Source: Hanleya hanleyi (lineage: Eukaryota > Mollusca > Polyplacophora > Lepidopleurida > Hanleyidae). Taken from it: 64,000 nucleotides of DNA. The position numbers were made by a program, and so were the translations under genes. Of this stretch, positions 40,801-48,865 are shown piece by piece (the first letter of the stretch is position 1; every line of letters begins with the position of its first letter). The stretch spans positions 1 to 64,000 of the forward strand of contig JAVTVY010019006.1 of the NCBI GenBank assembly GCA_036873755.1, in the 5' to 3' direction. Below the pieces are notes generated by a model, which was not told the origin of the DNA, did no database searches, and saw only the letters and a list, made by a program, of their open reading frames with translations.

Positions 40801-40812
40801 TTTATTAATAAA
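40801..40812. terminator. Palindromic bidirectional poly(A) signal
   Basis: TTTATTAATAAA is a perfect palindrome containing AATAAA on both strands. It lies 71 bp after the PolB stop (plus strand) and 11 bp after the stop of the minus-strand gene at 40,824, exactly between convergent transcription units. Confidence 0.65.
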
Positions 40813-40823
40813 ATGCGTGGAAT

Positions 40824-41221
40824 TTATTCATCGTCTTCGTAAAGTTTATCGAACAAGTGTTCCTTCATTTTAACGCTTTGTTTCATCGCTTCTTCATAGC
40901 TCGTGTTGTAGGACTTCTGAAGGTCATCACAGGTCTTCATGATTTCCTCATGAATTGGGTCGTTCTCCAGAGCTTTTATACCCAAGATCACATCGAGATA
41001 CATCCGGCGTAGCGTCATCATATGGGGCATGTATTCAGTTATTTCTTGGACCTCAGCCTCCTGCTTCCTACATCCATTCGTTATGAACTCTCTATTATTT
41101 TGATATCATCGTTGAATTCCATACGCGCTGCTCTACCGAACAGGGCTTTCCACGTGTCATGTTTCACCGTATGGTACGCTTTATAGGCACCCGATTACTC
41201 ACGTCTCCCTTCTCCCGTTTG
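40824..41221 (-). pseudogene. Small helical Polinton-B protein
   Basis: The readable end (41,030-40,824) encodes MTLRRMYLDVILGIKALEN ... EEAMKQSVKMKEHLFDKL, strongly helical and acidic at the C-terminus. Upstream, in other frames to about 41,220, KHDTWKALFGRAARMEF-like codons seem to belong to the same gene, separated by frameshifts or stops near 41,090. It follows the ATPase gene on the same strand. Function unknown. Confidence 0.5.
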
Positions 41222-41225
41222 TTCC

Positions 41226-41843
41226 TTATACCAAGAAGGTATTGCCTTTGTGTATAGACCTTGTCCGGTCTGTGTTCGCGCATCCAGCTTCATTCTTAGC
41301 CTTTGGCTTTCCGGTGTAGTCGGCATCTATTATTAGGGAACCGTAAGGCTTGGTGGTAGCTTCTTGGTACTTTTTCGTGAAATAGCCTATGTTTTGACGA
41401 TACATCCGTCTCCCGAACGTGCTAATTTGCTGTCTATCAATAGGGTTATTGAATAGAACGAAATAATGGCAGTTTAGTGTGATATCTTGAGATGCCTTGC
41501 CTTGAGGGAAGAGATTCTGCGTCAAGTAAATCACGGATAGATTCTGATGGTGCGAGCCTTTGGTAAAGAGATCCGCGACTTGTCCGTCTGATTTGGCTTG
41601 GCCCATCATATCGTCGAGGACCACAATATTGATCTGCGCAGGGTCGAAGTAATAGGTCTCCCCGATATCGTGCGGGATTCCGGGAACGAAGCTCACATTC
41701 TTTAATGGTGTATTCTCGTATGCGGGCTGCCATTGACCGTAACACCAGACAATACGCGTGGGAGAGGACTGAATGTCTGTCCCCTTCAAGCGTTTCAACA
41801 CCCATGACGTCTTTCCACACCCCGTCGGCCCGCTAACAGTCAT
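41226..41843 (-). CDS. Polinton-B packaging ATPase (FtsK/HerA type)
   Basis: A frame of 205 codons starting MTVSGPTGCGKTSWVL. Walker A is GPTGCGKT (residues 5-12), Walker B NIVVLDDMMGQ (near residue 73), followed by a Ser/Gln-containing sensor segment VIYLTQNLFPQGK. It is similar in length to other Polinton packaging ATPases, which translocate the genome into the capsid. The true N-terminus is probably further upstream: family-like codons (LNAAFQHPF) precede the Met in frame, back to about 41,885, next to a zinc-finger ORF. The frame is intact and codes to the stop at 41,226. Confidence 0.85.
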   Translation of the reverse strand: MTVSGPTGCGKTSWVLKRLKGTDIQSSPTRIVWCYGQWQPAYENTPLKNVSFVPGIPHDIGETYYFDPAQINIVVLDDMMGQAKSDGQVADLFTKGSHHQNLSVIYLTQNLFPQGKASQDITLNCHYFVLFNNPIDRQQISTFGRRMYRQNIGYFTKKYQEATTKPYGSLIIDADYTGKPKAKNEAGCANTDRTRSIHKGNTFLV

Positions 41844-41869
41844 GGTAAAGGGATGCTGAAAGGCCGCAT

Positions 41870-42022
41870 TCAGCCTGTTTCGGATACCCGTTCATCCGTA
41901 GTGACATCGGACATTACATCACGTATCATCGTAAGCCGTCCCCCGTGATGTAACTGGATATGTTTGCGCAGATTTTCGGTTCTCGTAAACTTCTTAGCGC
42001 ATAAGCTACACGAATAAGACAT
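41870..42022 (-). CDS. C2H2 zinc-finger segment upstream of the ATPase
   Basis: From the ATG at 42,022 (MSYSCSLCAKKFTRTENLRK) one classical C2H2 finger, C-x2-C-x12-H-x4-H, spans residues 4-26. A linker of about 20 residues follows, and the stop at 41,870 lies in a different frame from the ATPase that begins directly downstream. I suspect one zinc-finger/ATPase gene broken by a frameshift near 41,880. The open frame extends upstream to 42,262 only through a low-complexity CTGCAGG repeat, which I exclude. Confidence 0.6.
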   Translation of the reverse strand: MSYSCSLCAKKFTRTENLRKHIQLHHGGRLTMIRDVMSDVTTDERVSETG

Positions 42023-42139
42023 GATATACTCTAGGAAAATAGTCGTTAATATATCAAAGGTTTCATGTAGAGTGTGCTCACCACATTGATACTCAAACTT
42101 ATATAGGAGATATCGCAACACGCATTCAATACAGCAGGC

Positions 42140-42212
42140 TGCAGAGTGCAGGGTGCACCCTGCAGGGTGCAGCCTGCAGGCCGCAGGGTGCAACCTGCAG
42201 GCTGCAGGTTGA
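42140..42212. repeat. CTGCAGG minisatellite
   Basis: Degenerate tandem units of CTGCAGG / GTGCAGC (about 7-17 bp), rich in PstI sites (CTGCAG), between the zinc-finger ORF and the integrase. It makes a repetitive Cys/His/Pro/Ala reading frame on the minus strand that mimics protein repeats. Confidence 0.8.
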
Positions 42213-42228
42213 TTGCTCGTAGCCGATC

Positions 42229-43221
42229 TCAGATAGTCTCGATATCTTCTACTGGCACCCAACTGGCGAATTTAATGGGCCAGACCGTGTATTCAACTAA
42301 TTTCTCAACTCTGCCTCTCCTTCGTCGTGTTTTGAGAACCTTTTCGATACGCCATAACGCGTTGGGCTCTTTCCGCACTCGTAGTTCCTGCTGATAAAAT
42401 GTTCCCTGTATCCCGTCGTCCATAAAATCCTTGAGCTCGTATATCGGTGCTTCGTCTCCGGAATCGTCGGGAAATTTTGAAGAGTTCCTCCGTCCATTTG
42501 GCTTGATAGTCTCTTTGGAAGGCGTACCTCACGTGAGAGATACTCACGGTATCGCCGATGATTAATTTGAACGGTTGTTTACGACCTTTTGTGCAGAGGA
42601 GAGCCTCATTCCCTTCATTAACATCGGAAGGACTTTTGTTGCGCAGAGATGTGTGCGGTCGTTGGTTGTAATTACGCACCAGGTCTTGTAATACATCTAA
42701 ATAACTGTAGGTCTGCTTATGGGTGAAATATCTATACATACTATTTTTCATCGTCCTTATAACTCTCTCGGCATAATTAGCCTTCTTCCTTTGTCGAAGC
42801 GGAGATACTTCGGTTGTCTCCCCTCAATCAGGATTTGATCGAGTCCCGAGATTATAGCCTTATGCTGTTTATTGGGAAGAGGGAGAACCCACAGAAATCG
42901 CGAGAAAACGTCTATGACGAAGAGAAGAAATTGCACGTCATCGTTGTACTCCGATACATTGGACACATCGGCTAGATCTGTATCCCAAAGATCGTCTATT
43001 CCCGCAGTGACGACCCTGCTTCTCTTAAAGGTATAACGAACTGGCTTTTGTAAACTATAAGCGTCCTGGTCGCTCAACCACTGCGTTAGCTCTTTACGCG
43101 CTACGTTATACCCATCGGCCTTTAATAAGGCGTGTAATTTAGAAGGTCCGGTGAAGCTGATAGGGTTTTCCGGGTCGAAATAGGTTCACGACAAGTACGT
43201 TTTCCACCCGTTTCCTTTCAT
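42229..43221 (-). pseudogene. Polinton-B integrase with chromodomain
   Basis: Starts near 43,221 (a stop near 43,188 breaks it early). PSKLHALLKADGYNVARKEL is the HTH-like N-region. DLWDTDLADVSNVSEYNDDV carries the first Asp, and LRFDKG the second. ANYAERVIRTMK-like codons with the Glu appear in another frame next to it, so about 30 residues between Asp and Glu are missing and the frame shifts near 42,790. NYNQRPHTSLRNKSPSDVN follows. The C-terminus (42,423-42,229) is a chromodomain-like block: YQQELRVRKEPNALWRIEKV and KLVEYTVWPIKFASWVP. A frameshift near 42,440 precedes it. It would insert the element; inactive here. Confidence 0.82.
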
Positions 43222-43337
43222 ATCTATGGACTCGAATGATGGAAACGGTGACTCACACCTCTTTAAATAAAATAAGAAAACAAACAGTGTGTGGTTTACT
43301 CAACCTTTATTAATATTGATAGGACAATGCGAGCGGT

Positions 43338-43826
43338 TTAACAATGCAAGTTCAGCGAATTATTTAAACAATGTAAAAAATAGCGCATGACAAAGTTGTA
43401 TACATAGCAATCGTTATGACAATGGTTTTGATCAAAATCCGTAACGATACTGGACAGGGATATACCCCGTATAAGCTGAAGTAGGACGTATATACAGTAG
43501 TGACCGCAAGTAAAAGAGTTATCTCCTTGAAGCTGTCTATCGTTGTAATAACGGAATTTACTATTGTTTTCGAGAAATTTTACAAAATGGTTCGAATAAT
43601 ATTCCGGAGGATGTCCTAGGGAATCGAAAAATGTTCCTCGGTGGTTGCGGAAATAAAACACCACCCAGTGTTCCCCGGGGAGTCTCACTACGTCGGTATT
43701 CACGATATAAGCCGCTGGTGTTCGTTGCACGTGGTTTGGAATTTTGTTAGCCGGGTAAACACCTCGTACACAAGCGTCGAGCGTACGGTCGCTGTGGATG
43801 ATGCAAAGAAGTTCGTCCGTTTTCAT
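43338..43826 (-). CDS. Polinton-B cysteine protease (adenain-like)
   Basis: An intact frame of 162 codons. GEHWVVFYF carries the catalytic His, FDSLGHPP a conserved Asp-containing strand, QGDNSFTCGHYCIYVLLQL the oxyanion Gln and nucleophile Cys. The spacing matches adenovirus-type (C5) proteases of Polintons, which process capsid precursors. The C-terminus ends normally at 43,338 and a minus-strand AATAAA follows near 43,310, so a functional transcript end is plausible. The start at 43,826 (MKTDELLCIIHSD) is the first Met and gives a family-like length. Confidence 0.85.
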   Translation of the reverse strand: MKTDELLCIIHSDRTLDACVRGVYPANKIPNHVQRTPAAYIVNTDVVRLPGEHWVVFYFRNHRGTFFDSLGHPPEYYSNHFVKFLENNSKFRYYNDRQLQGDNSFTCGHYCIYVLLQLIRGISLSSIVTDFDQNHCHNDCYVYNFVMRYFLHCLNNSLNLHC

Positions 43827-43951
43827 GGTGTAATGGAGACGATGTTGCGAGACTTATCCACCTCGAACAGGGCTGGGAATTCGGCATAGGCGATGCAGCT
43901 CACGTTTTCCGGTAATGGTTCGTCGAAGGTCGCTTCCAGACGTACGTTGCC

Positions 43952-45048
43952 TTATCTCAAGAGTTGAAGGTGATCTTCTGCGGCATAGGAGGGGTCGAGG
44001 TTGAATGCGTAGAGGGTAGAGCCGTTGTGATAATCGTACCAGGTTATAGAATTACCGAAGTTATCGCCGGTACGTCCTATGCTATCGAACAAACTCAGAT
44101 AAGCCGATGATAACGAACTCTTCTTCCAGTCCGAGTTATACCCCGTTCTCAGGAAATGACCCGGAGTCGTTACGCCGTCAATATTCACCGAGAGATTGGC
44201 CAGTTTGAAGTGTTGAAAGTTTAGGGGGTTCTTCTTATAATCCCCGGCGACGGCTTTGGACGATACGAATCCTATCACCAGTCTGCTGGGGTAGACGGAT
44301 AAAAACATATTATCCCAGCGGAAGAGGGTCTGTCCCGTGGCTAAGGAAGCCGTTTTGGTCTCCGTTCTCACGTACGGATATTTGGCCGATGTATTTTCTA
44401 AGGCCTTGGCGTGTCCTAAAATCACGCCGGGGTTTACGCGAACTTTCTCGACTTTCAGGCCGATATCTTGTATCACCAGTTTATATGCCAGATTTCCCTC
44501 GCCCGATATCATGGTGAACTACGGTGTGGAGCGATGCATTTCGATGTATACGTCCACGTTATTCAGCAAGTAACGCTGTTGTTTGAAAACATCTTGCATG
44601 AAGTTTCCTTCCATTTCGAATACATTACTCTCCACGATGAGTGGTTTTAGCGTCTTCACCGAAATTCATTAGCGTTTGAATGTAGGCTTTATAGGGGTAA
44701 CTGTTGTCCATGACCGTCATAAGCTTACCCTACATGGTGACGTCTATCTGAGACCACATAGTTTGAAGGAGTAAATTGATAGGGCCGCATTTTTCGTCCT
44801 TGATCAAGGGGTGCCATCTCTGTGGGTTATTTTAGCCTTAACGTAGAGTCTGGTGGATTTCAAGTCGACGTAATCCGAACCTTGACCGGATATCAGGAAT
44901 TCGACGGGTGCATCTTCGGAGATTTGAGAAGACGGTCGAACGTCGATAACATAGCGACTTTCAACCGCTGTGTGCGTAGGGGTAATGAGAACAACGATAA
45001 TTCGCTAGATTGACCTTCGGTGAACCCTTTGTCGGTGAGGAATGCCAT
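43952..45048 (-). pseudogene. Polinton-B major capsid protein, broken
   Basis: From ATG 45,048 the first 25 codons (MAFLTDKGFTEGQSSELSLF) run into a frameshift near 44,975. VEFLISGQGSDYVDLKSTRL continues in a second frame. Several stops lie between 44,760 and 44,520. The last 186 codons (44,512-43,952) are open, with VRVNPGVILGHAKALEN, FRWDNMFLSVYPSRLVIGFV and AYLSLFDSIG, blocks I recognise from Polinton/adintovirus capsid proteins annotated as F54H12.2-like in invertebrates. The C-terminal part is well preserved and the N-terminal half is not. It lies in the structural block next to the protease. Confidence 0.75.
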
Positions 45049-45092
45049 GCTATAACTCGAAGAGATGCGAACTTTTGGTCTGCGCTCTCCGT

Positions 45093-45422
45093 TTATCTGT
45101 GGGTGAACTGACGGTAGGAAGAGAAACGCTTCCTATTTATGGGTTCCTGTTGATGCGTTCTCGAGACTTCAGACTTGGCTTGTTCGACCACTTGTTGAGA
45201 GGGAGCCATAAGCTGAATAGCCAGCGTCTTGAATTTCTTCTCGCTGACGTTTTTAGAATGAGGATCGATGAGATTGATGCAGGATTCACCCGTCTTACCG
45301 CCGAGTCCTCCACCTTTCTGCTTCTTAAAATACGTCGAGGGATTATGGACAGACTTTGCCTCGTTCCGATAAAATCTGATCCATTTATTCACATCGGGGA
45401 TGTACAACGGTCTCCTGGTCAT
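45093..45422 (-). CDS. Polinton-B small basic protein, 109 aa
   Basis: MTRRPLYIPDVNKWIRFYRN opens a 109-codon basic protein with a Gly-rich QKGGGLGGKTG segment (residues about 36-46). This resembles the Gly-Gly cleavage sites processed by adenovirus-type proteases and seen in minor virion proteins. It lies just upstream of the capsid gene and overlaps the next gene's end by a few bases. A minor capsid or core role is inference; the family is not firmly recognised. Confidence 0.5.
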   Translation of the reverse strand: MTRRPLYIPDVNKWIRFYRNEAKSVHNPSTYFKKQKGGGLGGKTGESCINLIDPHSKNVSEKKFKTLAIQLMAPSQQVVEQAKSEVSRTHQQEPINRKRFSSYRQFTHR

Positions 45423-46275
45423 AGCTGTTTTACGTGAAGCGTTACGATGACGGATTCGGTGAGAAATGTCGCCGGTTCACCTTGTTCGTCGGTTATATCG
45501 ATTTCTAGATAGCATACGTCGCTTAGAATGATGGGTAGGTAATACGGCGTGGGGTATATCCTAGATTTTTTCTGGAGTCCGGAGGCCTCGACATAGCGTA
45601 GTAGAGGTACTTTCGTCTCGCCTACGAAGGAATCTCCGCATATAGTACAACACAGGCGTAGAAGAGATCGTGATTTAACCTGCGGTTGTCTTTCACCGAT
45701 CGTAGGGGCTAGTTCTTCGATGTACGCTTTCTTAATGGCATGTTCGAGGAGTTGTGTCCTTCTGAAAACCGTACGAGTCGGTGGAGGCGATGACATGTCG
45801 TCGTCGTCAAAGACTCCCAATGCGCAAACCTGAATGCCGGCTATCATCTCTTTCAGCGCAGCGTCTACTCTCGAGCTTTCTTTTTCAACTCCGACCATAA
45901 GACCCCGTCCAATGCAATTCCTTTAGTCGTAGGAAATATCTTCCTTGCGTTGGTGGTAGATTTATCCCAGTTCCTGAGGTGCACGTATGATTTCTCCTTG
46001 AATATATTATGACTGATATATACATCTTTGTCCAGGCTTAGAGGCTGGGGTGTGTCCACACCTCGTTCGAGAAAGGAGTCGATGGTCCGCATGTAAAATG
46101 TTAGGTTGTCCCATGCCTTCGTAGTTAATGTGATGAACCTCGGATGAGACGCGTTGGGTACATCGCCGTGATCGATAATACGTAGAAAGACAGCCCCCTT
46201 CTCTCCAAAGACTTCTGTGGAAACTTTGTATGCCAGGGAGATCATCTTGTAGCGACTGATAGATGCATGTACCAC
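45419..46275 (-). pseudogene. Polinton-B gene with two PC4-like segments, frameshifted
   Basis: The first frame (46,275-45,865) holds two similar segments: AVFLRIIDHGD ... RFITLTTKAWDNL, and SYVHLRNWDKS ... GIALDGVLWSELKK. Each has the strand-turn-strand plus GI(A/S)L...W..L signature of PC4/coactivator p15-type ssDNA-binding folds. A frameshift near 45,890 leads to the second frame (45,898-45,419), which has an acidic linker, CCTICGDSFVGE (Cys-rich) and a beta-rich C-terminus. Whether this is one gene or two overlapping ones is unclear. A role in DNA binding or transcription is inferred from the fold resemblance. Confidence 0.5.
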
Positions 46276-46295
46276 GAAAGGCGAGTGGTGAATGA

Positions 46296-46521
46296 GCTCG
46301 AAAAGCTTGTCCTTTTATCCTAAACCATTCCCCTCGATCGACCCGCGCCAAAAATAGCTTCTTCCTCCGGATGACCCCATGCACCTGCTCGCTCCGATGA
46401 CCCTTCGATGCCACCTACTCGCTCCTATGACCTTGCGTCCCTGACCCGCGCCAAATATATATTCGTCCTCCGGATGACCCCATACACCTGCTCGCTCCAA
46501 TGACCCTTCGACCCATTTTTT
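46296..46521 (-). repeat. Polinton-B right terminal inverted repeat
   Basis: The reverse complement of the left terminus, with two units instead of three: CACCTGCTCGCTCC appears near 46,383 and 46,488, with CGACCCGCGCCAAAAATAG and GACCCGCGCCAAATATA. The inner edge TTGTCCTTTTATCC is at about 46,305. Confidence 0.85.
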
Positions 46522-46522
46522 C

Positions 46523-47108
46523 CCCCTTTCTGGACAGTATTATTCCATAGACCTGCATATGGCCTAAAAATAATTCGTCTAGTAGCATTTGCTAGATCCT
46601 GTGTAAAATGTGACAATTTTTTAATCGTCACAACACGTTATTGCAGAAACTTATACTTCCTCAAATTCGGAGATACATGTCGCATGCGGATAGCAAAATA
46701 CTCGTGTAGTATGCAAGATCTATGGCGTTATGTTTCGTATCTTCATTCTAATTTCGCTTAACCTATAGGGCTACGGGCGAGTGAGTGAGTTAGGGTTTAT
46801 CGTCTCGTTCAGCACTATTTCGGCCAAAAAGCGACGAGGGACCGTATGAACCAATGTACTTCAAGATCCTCATAGAGCTAAATCATTCTCTAGATAACGA
46901 ACTTTTAATGAAATCATTTGGATTACGAATACTGATCAGCGATATTATTTGATATTTTAGAAACATCATTGGAACTTTGAAAACGACTGCTTCTCACTTG
47001 CAGGAAACTAGCCTTTGTTTATGTATACTATGGTTTTATTTTTATTCATTTGATGCTAATGCTGTTATATGAAATAGGTCTAGATTATAGATGCGAAAAT
47101 TCTTTATG
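46523..47108 (+). mobile_element. PLE-4c continuation with a nested short repeat
   Basis: The 3' end of the Penelope copy cut by Polinton-B: CTTTCTGGACAGTATTATTC, GCTAGATCCTGTGTAAAATG, the stop region and the tail AACCAATGTACTTCAAGATC. A 57-bp insertion (46,786-46,842) interrupts the tail. The sequence decays after 47,100. Confidence 0.75.
46786..46842 (+). repeat. Fragment of GTGAGTGAGT mollusc repeat
   Basis: GAGTGAGTGAGTTAGGGTTT ... CTATTTCGGCC..AAAGCGACGA resembles the 5' part of the repeat at 60,395 (GAGTGAATAGGGTTTAACGTC ... TATCATGACGG). It is inserted between GGGCTACGGG and GACCGTATGA of the Penelope tail. Confidence 0.65.
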
Positions 47109-48396
47109 GACAACAGCTGAATATTGTAAAAAATAGACTGTGCCCCAGCACCATTTCTGATTGATTGTCCTTCTGTATACGGTACCACAGAATTGTACCC
47201 TCAAGTATATATACATGTACATGTACATCCCGATAGCAAGAAGAACCTTTCTCAACAAAAGAAAATGGATCTTGATTCAGAAATGTTAACAATCAAGAAA
47301 GATTCTGATTCACTATGTTCGTGATATACTCGGATCCAATGGCATTTTTTTGTTATCCTTCAATGACAGGAACAGCAGGTATTATATCAGAGAAACATAT
47401 TTAGATTATCTCCATATTACAAATGTTAATGGAAAATGGGAAACTGATATAGGCCAATACTATCAAGGTGTTATGTTGTATACTTCAGTTTTTATGGCAT
47501 GGAAATCAGGAGACTTTTTGGTACGTGATACGTCGTTCCCCACGCCTCTATTGTATCACATAACACAAACAAATTGTGATTTTTAACGATTTCCTGCTTT
47601 TGGGGTCACAGTGAGCTGGATATTTGACCTTAACTTTTACCCCCAATGTATCTGCTGACAAAAAAAAAGAGCCCGAAGAGCTTCAATATACGCCCGTACA
47701 TCTGGAATTACACTGGTCCAAATTTCAAGGTTATTTGGTGGCATCGATCCCAATTGGTAGCTAGCAATCCAGAGCAAGGTCTACGGGTTTGTGCTTCTCA
47801 GAATGTAACATATATCTATGACATCGTATATTGAATGATAAACTAAAATGGGCGTAACTCTAGCTAATTCAGGTGACCTTGAAACAAGAGCTAAGAGCTC
47901 GCATATCCCACAATGAGATCGACAATAGCCAAACACAAGAAAATAGTAGAAATAGACAAACTTCTGTGCTGTACTTCACTAGGTATTTAATGCACAAGCT
48001 TTCGACTCTCATGCCGGAGCCTTTATCAAGTGATCTGTTAAATTTCATAAAATTGCCAGTAAATATACAGATTGTCCAAATGTTTATCCATTTCCATGGA
48101 AGATCGAATGTTATATATTCACCATAGTGGTTTTGTTTACTTATTCTCATGGAGTCAAAAGCTTGTGCATTAAATATGTTTACGTGGAGTACAGCTCAGA
48201 AGTTTGTCTATTTCTATAATCAACGAACCCACGTATGAGTAGTAGTTTTTCCTCAAATAGATCCCTTTCAGTTAAATTTTTCATGAAGGAAGAAAAATGT
48301 GAAGAAAGTGATGAAGTAAACCTTTGGTCATGAGTTGATAAACAGGTATAAAGGACCCAGTTAAATTAGTAAATGTATGGTTTTTATATCACAACT
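47109..48396. other. Spacer without a recognised gene
   Basis: Contains one unit related to the 55.5-kb tandem array (47,575-47,670: TTTTGGGGTCACAGTGAGC ... CCCCAATGTATCTGCTGACA). There is also a fold-back of about 29 bases (TATTTAATGCACAAGCTTTC near 47,982 and its complement near 48,150). The plus frame 47,350-47,586 has no family. Confidence 0.45.
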
Positions 48397-48399
48397 AAA

Positions 48400-48622
48400 T
48401 ATTAAACATTTATAAACAATGTTACTATTTATAACCAAATCAAACCTGCTTTGCTTATGCCTAATCTCCATTAGGAAGAACAATACAAACTGTTAAAAAC
48501 GGAAGTTAAAACCAAAAGTTGTCTCCCCCTGGGGAGTTATCTGCCCCTAGGGGAGCTCTCTCTTTCATCCCAGTGAGGTTACTATATAAACTCTGCTCAC
48601 GCCATTCACATCCTCTTTCTCA
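48400..48622 (+). repeat. DIRS-B left inverted terminal repeat
   Basis: Contains CAAACCTGCTTTGCTTATG, AACAATACAAACTGTTAAAA and CTATATAAACTCTGCTCACG. The right repeat holds the same in reverse complement with only a few differences. The outer part (48,400-48,441) is unique to this end and is complemented in the internal region at 48,690-48,745. Confidence 0.85.
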
Positions 48623-48689
48623 TTGTAATAATCCGAGACCTGTAGTGTGCAAGGCCGCGGAGTGAGGGTAAGGAAGGGAGGGACAATCA

Positions 48690-48790
48690 AAGCAAAGCAG
48701 GTTTGATTTGGTTATAAATAGTAACATTGTTTATAAATGTTTAATATTTATTACCCAAATCGTAAACCTGCTTTGCTTATGCCTCACTAC
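48690..48790 (-). repeat. DIRS-B internal complementary region
   Basis: AAGCAAAGCAGGTTTGATTT ... ATAGTAACATTGTTTATAAA complements the left end (48,395-48,455). The adjoining TTATTACCCAAATCGTAAAC ... TGCTTTGCTTATGCC complements the right end (55,172-55,206). In DIRS elements this region templates the closure of a circular cDNA. Confidence 0.8.
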
Positions 48791-48865
48791 CAACATATGG
48801 AGGTGGGCACCTCGGCCTTGTTGTAGCTCCAATAGCAGGCTGAGTAACCGCTGGGATGACACAGA

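Larger units (their letters stand above)
34875..46521. mobile_element. Polinton-B (Maverick/adintovirus-like)
   Basis: An 11.6-kb element with inverted termini (34,875-35,240 and 46,296-46,521). PolB is on the plus strand; the ATPase, integrase, protease, capsid and two further genes are on the minus strand, convergent with PolB. The gene set is that of Polintons/adintoviruses, an endogenous virus-like transposon. It sits inside a Penelope copy (PLE-4c). It is better preserved than Polinton-A: the protease and ATPase core are open, but PolB, integrase and capsid carry deletions and frameshifts. About 45 bp of filler (34,829-34,874, with a GCCATGGAA duplication) separates the left end from the Penelope sequence. 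Confidence 0.88.

Noticed and set aside
42023..42262. Upstream extension of the zinc-finger ORF as a Cys/His repeat protein
   Set aside because: It is encoded by the CTGCAGG minisatellite and so reflects DNA repetition; the Met at 42,022 is a better start.
47980..48180. Fold-back near GCACAAGCTTTCGACTC as a hammerhead or structured RNA
   Set aside because: GTCGAAAGC is present on the minus strand, but no proper CUGANGA core precedes it; recorded only as an inverted repeat.
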